Assembly (NCBI GenBank): GCA_910589075.1
Contig: CAJUSK010000023.1
Span: forward strand, 11,866 to 75,865
DNA: 64,000 bases
Direction: 5' to 3'
From: an uncultured Lachnospiraceae bacterium
Lineage (GTDB): Bacteria > Bacillota > Clostridia > Lachnospirales > Lachnospiraceae
The translations under genes and the position numbers were made by a program. Positions 1 to 6,365 of this stretch are shown here, in pieces. The notes beneath the pieces were generated by a model. The model saw nothing but the letters and a program-made list of their open reading frames with translations, was not told the DNA's origin and made no database searches. The stretch's first letter is position 1, and every line of letters begins with the position of its first letter.

Positions 1-324
1 ATACATGATTTGGAAACTCCTGAGGGGAAAGTGTTCTGTGGGCTGAATGCGCTGGTTGCACTGCGGGGGATTTCTCCGGCATTTGGGACAGGAGCGGACG
101 TGTGGACTCTGGATACCGGTGATGATGGTTTGCTGGCTGTCGGACGTTATGCCAAAGGACAGAAAATAATCGGGGTCTTTAATTTCACTGAGTGGGAAAA
201 GACGGTTACTTTTATCCATGATCCGGGTGAATTTGTTGATATGTTGACAGGCGAAACTCATTTGCTGCTGGATCTGGTAATCTCCGCTTACAGTTTCTAT
301 TATTTGGAACAAAGGAATGAATGA
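1..324 (+). CDS. Amylosucrase-like GH13 enzyme, C-terminal fragment (5' end outside window)
   Basis: The reading frame is open from base 1, so the gene begins upstream of the window; only about 107 C-terminal residues are visible. They hold the end of the TIM-barrel helix (GLNALVALR), the PAFGTGADVWTLDTGDDG stretch and a beta-rich tail (GVFNFTE) that resemble the C-terminal domain of amylosucrases and related GH13 glucan or sucrose enzymes. Catalytic residues lie outside the window, so substrate cannot be read. A TTG at 10 is only an internal codon. The frame ends in TGA about 440 nt before the next coding trace. The family call rests on pattern memory and could equally be another GH13 subfamily. 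Confidence 0.6.
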   Translation: MHDLETPEGKVFCGLNALVALRGISPAFGTGADVWTLDTGDDGLLAVGRYAKGQKIIGVFNFTEWEKTVTFIHDPGEFVDMLTGETHLLLDLVISAYSFYYLEQRNE

Positions 325-694
325 ATGGTCCCATAGAGACATGGGCTATGATATGATACCTCTAAGCAGACAAGGTAAATAAACAGACTCTGCTCAGGGG
401 TATTTTATGTATAGGAAAGCAGAGTTTGTGAGGGGGGGTATACAAGATGACGGAGTGGTGGGCGTGGATGGATGTGTCAGACTGCCGGGCCCGCTTTTCA
501 ACTTGTATTTGCAGAACTCAATCTGGCTTTCTGGTATCGTCAATATTGGTTGACAATACCAAAGAAAAACATAGAGCGGAAATGTAAACGTGTAAGAATT
601 TGCCTTTGGGAAGAGTAAAAAAAGAGGACATTTTACTTTTTTTACTCTTTTTGAGGGGGGGGAGGGTAAAGTATACCCAGAAGATGCAGGGCAG
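325..694. other. Intergenic stretch with two inverted repeats, no gene seen
   Basis: No convincing reading frame lies here. Two dyads are visible. At 383-394/418-429 ACAGACTCTGCT faces AGCAGAGTTTGT (12 bp with one G-U pair, 23-nt loop). At 533-543/550-560 GGTATCGTCAA faces TTGACAATACC (one C-A mismatch on the + strand, a G-U wobble on the - strand). Neither is followed by a T run on the + strand. Runs of seven and eight G occur at about 431 and 653. The stretch leads into the left repeat of the integration module. Confidence 0.5.
595..660. repeat. Left flanking repeat of the integration module (hairpin plus core-like inverted repeat)
   Basis: This is an imperfect direct repeat of 3091-3155. 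It contains a perfect 14-bp stem, 611-624 against 636-649, with an 11-nt loop. It also contains 7-bp arms AGTAAAA (614-620) and TTTTACT (631-637) around a 10-nt centre. The A-run, a six-base GAGGAC, then ATTTTA resembles the A-rich/coupling/T-rich layout of Tn916-family junctions. I infer an attachment end. It could instead be a bidirectional terminator. Confidence 0.5.
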
Positions 695-729
695 ATGAAA
701 AAGATAATAATTCAAAGATTACATTCTTT

Positions 730-1546
730 GGATATTATGGGGTAAGAACAGAATGTACATAACGTATTGAATGGTCTCACGCCGCAGTCAAAAATATATA
801 TTGAACTATTTATTGGTTCCGGTGCATCCCTATTGAACCGTGGCCGCAGTGAAACAGAGGTTGTAAATGATTTTGAACCGGCGGTCTCTAACCTGTATAA
901 GGTTCTGTCGGATAAGGAAATGGGAAAAGAATTTTTAGAAAAAATGATGAGGCTTCCATATGATGAAAAGCTGTTCCATACGGGTGAATACCAAAGAGAA
1001 AATTTCAAAGGAATCAACGATATAGAGAAAGCACTGTTGACCTTCGTGTTAATCAGCCAGAGTTATAACAACACAAGAAAACAGTTTAGCAGAGGAACTT
1101 ATGATACCCAGTCATATCAGCGCAAGATACATTCCAATCTTCCGAAAGTTTATGAAAGGCTGCAAGGTGTTCAGGTTTATAACAAAAACGCACTGGATAT
1201 TATAAAAGAGGCGGCAGACAACCCAAATGTTCAAATGTATCTTGACCCACCATATTTACATTCATTAAGAGGTGAGGGCGCAGACAAGGTATATTTTAAA
1301 GAAATGGAATATATCGACCATGTGAGAATGTTGGAGACAATTCAAAATGCCAAGTGCCGCATTCTCCTGTCTGGATACCACGCAGATAAAGACGACTTGT
1401 ATGATAACTATTTGCTGCCTTATGGCTGGAAAAGTCGGGAGTTAATAAAAATAGTAAAGAACAGCCAGAGACAGGAAGAACGTGATATAGCATCTGAATG
1501 GGTATGGTTCAATTATGATATTTCAGATGAAAGGGGGATGGAGTAA
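730..1546 (+). pseudogene. Dam-class (D12) DNA adenine N6-methyltransferase, 5' end frameshifted
   Basis: The open frame from TTG 767 gives 259 residues carrying the D12-class SAM site YIELFIGSGAS and the catalytic DPPY motif (LDPPY, near residue 160), so it belongs to the family that methylates adenine N6 in DNA. The frame lacks the family's N-terminal G-G-K motif. That motif is still encoded just upstream in two other frames: GYYG at 730-741 and KNRMYI at 744-761. Restoring one G in the G run at 739-742 and one A near 760-762 joins GYYGGKNRMYI to the main frame, so two single-base losses in homopolymers broke the 5' end. No good ribosome site precedes TTG 767. The gene overlaps the excisionase start by one base. 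It may be cargo or a host-protection gene of the integrative element. Sequencing error is an alternative to true decay. Confidence 0.7.
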
Positions 1547-1755
1547 TGAAGAAAGAAGCGGATAAAATACCAGTCTGGGAGAAATACACGCTCACCATTG
1601 CCGAGGCTTCTGATTATTTCAATATAGGAGAAAGCAAACTTCGGAGGTTTCTGTCAGAGCATGAAAGAGAAAGTTACATACTGATGAACGGAACAAAAGT
1701 TCTGATAAAGAGGAAACAGTTCGAGAAAATAATTGACGAATTAGGGTCAATTTAA
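1546..1755 (+). CDS. xis: Excisionase, Tn916 Xis family
   Basis: This 69-residue basic protein has the Tn916 Xis layout: W-E-K-Y-T-L-T-I-A-E-A-S at residues 11-22, a winged-helix core (YFNIGESKLRRF) and the C-terminal IKRKQFEKIID signature. Tn916 Xis is 67 residues, so it is full length. It binds element ends and directs the integrase toward excision. Its ATG overlaps the stop of the methylase (TAATG), implying translational coupling, and the integrase follows after about 110 nt, the usual xis-int order of this family. Confidence 0.9.
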   Translation: MKKEADKIPVWEKYTLTIAEASDYFNIGESKLRRFLSEHERESYILMNGTKVLIKRKQFEKIIDELGSI

Positions 1756-1812
1756 AAATACATATTAGATAAAGAAAGTGCTTGCACTATCAGTAATTCA
1801 GCGGTATCATAA

Positions 1813-1833
1813 GCCCCCCTTGAAAGAGGGGGC
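1813..1833 (+). other. GC-rich hairpin between xis and int
   Basis: GCCCCC (1813-1818) faces GGGGGC (1828-1833) with a short A-rich loop. It is followed by GGTAAAAAATTTT rather than a T run, so it is a poor terminator. It sits 36 nt before the integrase start and could tune integrase expression. Confidence 0.45.
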
Positions 1834-1868
1834 GGTAAAAAATTTTGATTAAATGGAGGTTAAATGAT

Positions 1869-3083
1869 ATGAGAAAAGATAATAAAAGAAGAGACAGCAA
1901 AGGCCGTATATTGAGGACAGGTGAGCAGCAGAGACAGGATGGAAAGTTTATGTATGCCTATCGTGGCAGAGACAATAAGATGCACTATGTTTACAGCTGG
2001 AAACTGGAGCCTACTGATAAACTGCCAGCCGGTAAAAGGGAATGCAAAGCATTGAGGGAACTGGAAAAAGAGATTGAAAAATCCCTCAATGAGGAAGTGG
2101 CATACCACGGTGGGGATGTCACTGTGTTAGGACTGGCAGAAAGATATATCTCTTTGAAAACGGGGGTGCGTCACAATACGGCAGCTGGTTACAAGACCGT
2201 CCTTAACCTGCTGAAAAGAGATATATTTGGAAGTAAACGCATTGATGAAGTGAAGGTATCGGATGCGAAGGAATGGCTGATAAAATTACAGCAGGGTGGA
2301 AAGCATTATAGCAGTATTCATACTATCCGTGGGGTTCTTCGCCCGGCTTTCCGTATGGCAGTCGAGGACGATCTGCTAAAGAAAAATCCCTTTGACTGGG
2401 AGCTGTCTACGGTAATCGTCAATGACAGCGTAAAAAGGGAGGCTGTTACGCCGAAACAGGAAAGACTGTTCCTTGATTTTATAAAAGGAGACAAACATTA
2501 TTCACAATATTATGAAGGGGTGTATATCCTCTTCAAGACCGGCATGAGGATTTCAGAGTTTTGTGGTCTTACTCTGGATGATATAGATATGGAGAATAGA
2601 AAAATAAAAATAGACCACCAGCTTCAAAGGACAAGAGAAGGTGTATACTTGATTGAAGATACTAAAACGACATACGGGGAGAGGATTTTACCAATGAGCG
2701 AAGGAGTATACCAGTGTTTCCAAAAGCTGATTAAAAAACGTAAGAAATGGAAAGTTGAGCCAATGGTAGATGGAAAGGCCGGCTTTCTGGTGCTGGATAA
2801 AAACGGTATGCCCTACCTTGCGTTACACTGGGAAAAAAGGTTTGAGTATGCTTTAGGCAAGTATAACAGGATATTCAAGGAAGAACTGCCGATAATCACG
2901 CCCCACATTTGCAGGCATACATATTGTACCAACATGGCAAAGGCGGGTATCAGTCCGAAGTCACTGCAATATCTCATGGGTCATTCGGATATTGCGACAA
3001 CTCTTGGATATTACACACATTATAAATTCAATGACGTAGAAAAGGAAGTGAGGGAGTTGGAAAGAAGACTCTCCGGCGAGTAA
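1869..3083 (+). CDS. int: Tyrosine recombinase / integrase, Tn916 Int family
   Basis: The protein is 404 residues, essentially the length of Tn916 Int (405). It begins with a small N-terminal arm-binding domain (about 1-70), then a SAM-like core-binding domain (about 80-180) and the catalytic domain. The catalytic set is visible: Arg in TGMRISE (about 226), His-x-x-Arg in HICRHTY (about 346-349), His in MGHSD and the nucleophile Tyr in TLGYYTH (about 380). It would excise and integrate a mobile element through attachment sites. ATG 1869 is chosen over TTG 1845 because GGAGG at 1855-1859 is nine bases upstream and the family start MRKDNKRRDSKGR fits. Its stop lies only a few bases before the right flanking repeat. 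Confidence 0.93.
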   Translation: MRKDNKRRDSKGRILRTGEQQRQDGKFMYAYRGRDNKMHYVYSWKLEPTDKLPAGKRECKALRELEKEIEKSLNEEVAYHGGDVTVLGLAERYISLKTGVRHNTAAGYKTVLNLLKRDIFGSKRIDEVKVSDAKEWLIKLQQGGKHYSSIHTIRGVLRPAFRMAVEDDLLKKNPFDWELSTVIVNDSVKREAVTPKQERLFLDFIKGDKHYSQYYEGVYILFKTGMRISEFCGLTLDDIDMENRKIKIDHQLQRTREGVYLIEDTKTTYGERILPMSEGVYQCFQKLIKKRKKWKVEPMVDGKAGFLVLDKNGMPYLALHWEKRFEYALGKYNRIFKEELPIITPHICRHTYCTNMAKAGISPKSLQYLMGHSDIATTLGYYTHYKFNDVEKEVRELERRLSGE

Positions 3084-3090
3084 CGGGCAT

Positions 3091-3155
3091 GAGGGTTTTA
3101 CCTCTGGGATAGGTAAAAAAGAGGTCATTTTACCTTTTTTTTACCTATTTTGGAG
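3091..3155. repeat. Right flanking repeat of the integration module
   Basis: Imperfect copy of 595-660. A perfect 12-bp stem pairs 3109-3120 with 3137-3148. Seven-base arms GGTAAAA (3112-3118) and TTTTACC (3128-3134) surround a nine-base centre. Relative to the left copy both arms changed together (AGTAAA to GGTAAA, TTTACT to TTTACC), keeping the pairing. GAGGTC stands where the left copy has GAGGAC. It could also serve as the integrase terminator. Confidence 0.5.
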
Positions 3156-3276
3156 GACAAGATATAGGAAGATATGCTATGATATAGGACGTAGAGAGTT
3201 TTTGAGGTCAGAGAGAAAACCTTGAAAACATAAGGAAAAACGAGGATATACCGAGATATAAGGAGATATGGAAACA

Positions 3277-3750
3277 ATGGTAAAAATATTATTTATTTGC
3301 CACGGCAACATCTGCCGATCTCCCATGGCAGAATTCGTCATGAAAGACATGGTTCAAAAAGCCGGCGCCGCCGATGATTTTTTCATTGCTTCTGCCGCCA
3401 CCAGCACCGAGGAGATTGGCAATCCGGTACACCATGGAACGCGCAACCGTCTTGCAAGGGAGGGCATTAGCGTAGCCGGAAAATATGCCCGCCAGATGAC
3501 TCAAAGGGATTATGAAGAATATGATTACCTGATCGGCATGGACCACTGGAATCTGCGTAACATGCAACGTATTACCGGACCCGATACAGATAACAAATTG
3601 TCCCTTCTTCTGGATTATACAGACAGAGCCGGAGCTGATATTGCCGATCCCTGGTATACCGGCAATTTTGAAGAAACCTACAATGATATTGTAGAAGGCT
3701 GTACTGCCCTGCTCAGAAATCTGGGCTACGAAATAGGATTGAGAATGTGA
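3277..3750 (+). CDS. Low-molecular-weight protein-tyrosine phosphatase
   Basis: This 157-residue cytoplasmic enzyme carries the P-loop C-H-G-N-I-C-R-S (Cys8 to Arg14) at the N-terminus, the nucleophile and phosphate-binding loop of LMW-PTPs, and the general-acid loop ADPWY near residue 127. It should remove phosphate from tyrosine (or, in some Firmicute relatives, arginine) of proteins. I prefer ATG 3277 over ATG 3268: GGAG at 3262-3265 is eleven bases from 3277 but only two from 3268, and the family starts with M-x-K-I-L-F. It stands alone, just right of the integration module; no kinase or capsule partner is near. Confidence 0.9.
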   Translation: MVKILFICHGNICRSPMAEFVMKDMVQKAGAADDFFIASAATSTEEIGNPVHHGTRNRLAREGISVAGKYARQMTQRDYEEYDYLIGMDHWNLRNMQRITGPDTDNKLSLLLDYTDRAGADIADPWYTGNFEETYNDIVEGCTALLRNLGYEIGLRM

Positions 3751-4193
3751 AATTGATTACAAAGAAAAATATGCAAAAACAGACCTGGAAAAACAGCGAC
3801 CGTTGAAGTCCGGTTTTTTGCCCGCCCCCGGCTCCACACCCTCAAGATTTTGCCAACAGGTCCTTTTCTTCACAGTTTCTTTCACATCCTCACAGGTTCT
3901 TTTTTCGTAGTCCCCAGTCTGATGGAATTATAAAAAGTTACGACACCTATTCCTACTCGCATAAGGTTATCCTGCCAACCGCTTTCTACCACATGCAACA
4001 GGAAACCAAACCACACTAATGCGGACACCCCAAAAAAAGCCTTCAAACGCAAATGTCCAAACCTCTCAAACGCAACATTACCAAACCTTCAAACCAGGTG
4101 TTCCTTCGCATCTCCAAATAAAGCACAGTTTTCAAAATTGCATATCTGCCAGAGCGAATTTTAATATATCTATATAGTAAGTAACAAACAAAA
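3751..4193. other. Gene-poor, G-depleted intergenic region
   Basis: No convincing gene. A weak hairpin with a T run (ACCG/CGGT then TTTTTT near 3800-3820) could end the phosphatase transcript. From about 3830 to 4120 the + strand is strikingly poor in G and rich in C and A, with repeated words such as CAAACGCAA and CCAAACCT. The minus strand is open for about 67 codons over roughly 3880-4090, without a good start or ribosome site. The composition differs from all neighbouring genes. Confidence 0.5.
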
Positions 4194-4202
4194 TGATATA
4201 AT
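4194..4202 (+). promoter_or_regulatory. Extended -10 promoter candidate for the unknown gene at 4233
   Basis: TGATATAAT combines a TG extension with a perfect TATAAT at 4197-4202. No good -35 element is seen at 17 nt. It lies 31 nt before the start codon. Confidence 0.5.
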
Positions 4203-4232
4203 CACATAAGAAAATGAAAAGGAGAGGAAGGC

Positions 4233-4910
4233 ATGATTGAAATCACATATTGTGACGGCAAATTTTTCGCCAAAGGAACATTTTCACTGGGAATTGCAGG
4301 CGTGTTTGAGAATAAAGACTCTGGCGACTCTGTCATTAAAATCCAGGATACGCTGCAGGATATTTTAGAGGAATTAAAAAAGGAAGATTCATGTACATAC
4401 CAGCTCCTGTTCCCATATGTAAAAGGGAAAGAAGATGGAACTGCCATTGCACGTGGGCTTACAGATTACTACAATCAGAAAGAAAAAGAAGCACAAAAAA
4501 ACATAAAACAGATCAATGATTGTATTTTATGTCATTTATTTGAACATCTGGAAGACTGCGAATACCCCTTCTGGGAGATTGAAGAAGCCATTATACCGGG
4601 CAGTTTCGACGGTCAGGCTACAGATGCTGTTTATGATACAGATGAATATGTGTATAAATGGTCCGACGAATTTTATAGGAAACCCAACAATGGAACCCTG
4701 TGTAAAACGGATGTGGAGGGAAAACTCAGAAACATGTTTCCCATGTTCAATTTTGATGGTCTGTATCAGTCAATGATTCCTGAATACATTGTTTTCCATG
4801 GAAGATTTATGATGTTTCAGTTTTCTGATGGATGGGGTGGTGAGCTGTTTTGCAGTGCCGCTGATCGCTTCGATGAAAACTTTACATCCTGTGAATGGCA
4901 TAATTACTGA
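4233..4910 (+). CDS. Unknown acidic protein, 225 aa
   Basis: I do not recognise a family. The protein is soluble (no signal or membrane segment), acidic, and rich in aromatic residues and Cys. It divides into a first part ending in a lysine-rich helix (about residues 77-93) and a second half with WEIEEAIIPGSFDG, WSDEFYRKPN and a C-terminal FSDGWGGELFC motif. AAAAGGAGAGGAAGGC just before ATG is a strong ribosome site and the promoter candidate lies close by, so it is probably expressed alone. It lies between a G-poor stretch and pyrE in what looks like an accessory segment. Confidence 0.75.
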   Translation: MIEITYCDGKFFAKGTFSLGIAGVFENKDSGDSVIKIQDTLQDILEELKKEDSCTYQLLFPYVKGKEDGTAIARGLTDYYNQKEKEAQKNIKQINDCILCHLFEHLEDCEYPFWEIEEAIIPGSFDGQATDAVYDTDEYVYKWSDEFYRKPNNGTLCKTDVEGKLRNMFPMFNFDGLYQSMIPEYIVFHGRFMMFQFSDGWGGELFCSAADRFDENFTSCEWHNY

Positions 4911-5024
4911 TTTCGGCTTGTAGAATTGTCATTTTGGTACTGCTCTTGTAACGATTTGCAAGAATATACATTTTGTTGTGGGTTTTATGCACAGGAACAT
5001 TTTCCCGAAAAGGGAGAAAACAAT

Positions 5025-5053
5025 TTGATAATATATGGAAAATGTGGTAAGAT
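5025..5053 (+). promoter_or_regulatory. Promoter of the pyrE cluster
   Basis: TTGATA (5025-5030), a 17-nt spacer and TAAGAT (5048-5053) form a good vegetative promoter about 60-90 nt before pyrE. I see no PyrR-type attenuator hairpins between it and the gene. Confidence 0.65.
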
Positions 5054-5139
5054 GGGAAAAATATTGAATGTCCCACAAAACAATAGAAAACACTCTATGA
5101 AAAGTTTCTGTTGTCATGAATAAGGAGAAAAACAGCGGT

Positions 5140-5829
5140 ATGGAGCAGTACAAACAGGAGTTTATTGAGTTTATGCTGGACAGCGATGTCCTCAAGTTCG
5201 GAGATTTTACATTGAAAAGTGGGCGGAAGTCACCGTTTTTCATGAATGCGGGTTCCTATGTGACGGGTACACAGCTTCGCAGGCTGGGCCAGTATTATGC
5301 AAAGGCAATCCATGAACAGTATGGCCTGGATTTTGATATTCTCTTTGGGCCGGCCTATAAGGGGATTCCATTGGGGGTGGCCACTGCGATGGCCATCAGC
5401 GAGTTATATGGAAAAGATGTGAAATACTGTTCCAACAGGAAAGAGGCCAAGGATCATGGCGACAGCGGGATTCTGCTCGGCAGTCCCATTCAGGATGGCG
5501 ACAGGATTGTGCTTATTGAAGACGTAACGACTTCCGGCAAGTCTATCGAAGAGACATACCCGATTCTGAAAGCCCAGGGCAATGTGGAAATCGTGGGACT
5601 GATCGTTTCTCTGAACAGGATGGAAAAGGGACAGAAGAGCGACCGGAGCGCGCTGGAAGAGATACAGGAAACATATGGTTTCAAGGCGGCGGCAATTGTT
5701 TCTATGGATGAGATTATCACATATCTGTATAACCGTGAGTATCATGGCAGAGTCTATATTGATGATGGAATAAAAGCGGCCATAGATGCATATTATGCAG
5801 TTTATGGAGCTCATGGAGCAAAAAGATAA
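5140..5829 (+). CDS. pyrE: Orotate phosphoribosyltransferase
   Basis: It joins orotate and PRPP to give OMP in de novo pyrimidine synthesis. The type-I PRTase PRPP loop is visible as VLIEDVTTSGKS in the middle of the protein, with the early LKFGDFTLKSGRKSPFFMN motif of this PyrE group. ATG 5140 (229 aa) fits the usual N-terminus MEQYKQEF and has AAGGAG twelve bases upstream. ATG 5116 is in frame but has no ribosome site. No other pyr gene is nearby; small membrane proteins and an aminopeptidase follow. Confidence 0.93.
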   Translation: MEQYKQEFIEFMLDSDVLKFGDFTLKSGRKSPFFMNAGSYVTGTQLRRLGQYYAKAIHEQYGLDFDILFGPAYKGIPLGVATAMAISELYGKDVKYCSNRKEAKDHGDSGILLGSPIQDGDRIVLIEDVTTSGKSIEETYPILKAQGNVEIVGLIVSLNRMEKGQKSDRSALEEIQETYGFKAAAIVSMDEIITYLYNREYHGRVYIDDGIKAAIDAYYAVYGAHGAKR

Positions 5830-5848
5830 AAAGGAGTTATAACCTAAT

Positions 5849-6001
5849 ATGGAAGAAAAAGCATATAAGATCATGGGTCTGACCGGAGGATTAAATATTA
5901 CATTGGGCGTAATCGCGATAGTTGCCGGGATTGCCAGCGGCGTACTTCTGATTGTAGGCGGTGGCAGGCTGCTTGCGGCGAAATCCAAACTGTTGTTTTA
6001 A
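5849..6001 (+). CDS. Small single-span membrane protein, 50 aa
   Basis: The frame begins MEEKAYKIMGLTGGLN, continues with a glycine/alanine/isoleucine-rich membrane segment (about residues 14-38) and ends in a short basic tail LLAAKSKLLF. AAGGAG at 5831-5836 lies twelve bases before ATG, and the gene starts 19 nt after pyrE. The clean start, membrane segment and positive tail argue for a real gene. I recognise no function. It probably belongs with the next membrane protein. Confidence 0.7.
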   Translation: MEEKAYKIMGLTGGLNITLGVIAIVAGIASGVLLIVGGGRLLAAKSKLLF

Positions 6002-6041
6002 CCTCGTGATATAGAAGCTGTTTTTCGGTCAGGAGGCAGGA

Positions 6042-6365
6042 ATGACGAAAAAAAATGGTTATATATTTACAAATAAGGAACATCCCCAGAGAGGTATTAT
6101 GTCGACCGTTTTGGGGATTGTTTCTGCTGTTTCCATTATATTGGCGCTGTATTTTACGTTTCAGAATGGAGGCGTTGCGCAGCCGCGTTATGGGGTGGCC
6201 ACATTGATGGCTGTGATTTTGGCCGTAGCGGGACTGGTACTTGGCATTTTGTCCAGGATGGAACCAGACAAATATTATCTTTTTTCTTATCTGGGCCTTG
6301 TCATAAATATACTGGTTTTGACGGGGGCCGGATTTATTTTATTTGCAGGAGCATATGGGATATGA
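6042..6365 (+). CDS. Small membrane protein (DUF6142-like)
   Basis: 107 residues with three predicted membrane helices, about 19-41, 53-72 and 80-103, after a hydrophilic N-terminus (MTKKNGYIFTNKEHPQRG). From memory this resembles the DUF6142 family of Lachnospiraceae; no biochemical role is known to me. AGGAGG sits seven bases before ATG. The stop overlaps the next start (ATGA), so it is translationally coupled to the aminopeptidase-like gene. Confidence 0.75.
   Translation: MTKKNGYIFTNKEHPQRGIMSTVLGIVSAVSIILALYFTFQNGGVAQPRYGVATLMAVILAVAGLVLGILSRMEPDKYYLFSYLGLVINILVLTGAGFILFAGAYGI

Larger units (their letters stand above)
611..3148 (+). mobile_element. Compact Tn916-type integration module (methylase-xis-int) between imperfect repeats
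   Basis: About 2.5 kb bounded by two hairpin repeats holds only a damaged methylase, xis and int. Conjugation, replication and accessory genes of a full Tn916-type element are absent. Integrase and excisionase look intact. I read it as either the remnant of a larger integrative element or a very small element mobilised by its own recombinase. The boundaries are inferred from the repeats, not from a target-site comparison. Confidence 0.5.

Noticed and set aside
383..429. Terminator of the amylosucrase-like gene
   Set aside because: The stem is good but the loop is long and it is followed by G-rich sequence rather than T; kept only as an inverted repeat.
712..1017. A 101-codon minus-strand frame opposite the methylase 5' end
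   Set aside because: It mirrors the conserved methylase reading and has no start signals.
3261..3279. ATG 3268 as start of the tyrosine phosphatase
   Set aside because: Only two bases from the ribosome site; ATG 3277 fits spacing and family start.
4926..5123. A 65-codon + frame upstream of pyrE
   Set aside because: No ribosome site, it spans the pyrE promoter and has unnatural composition.
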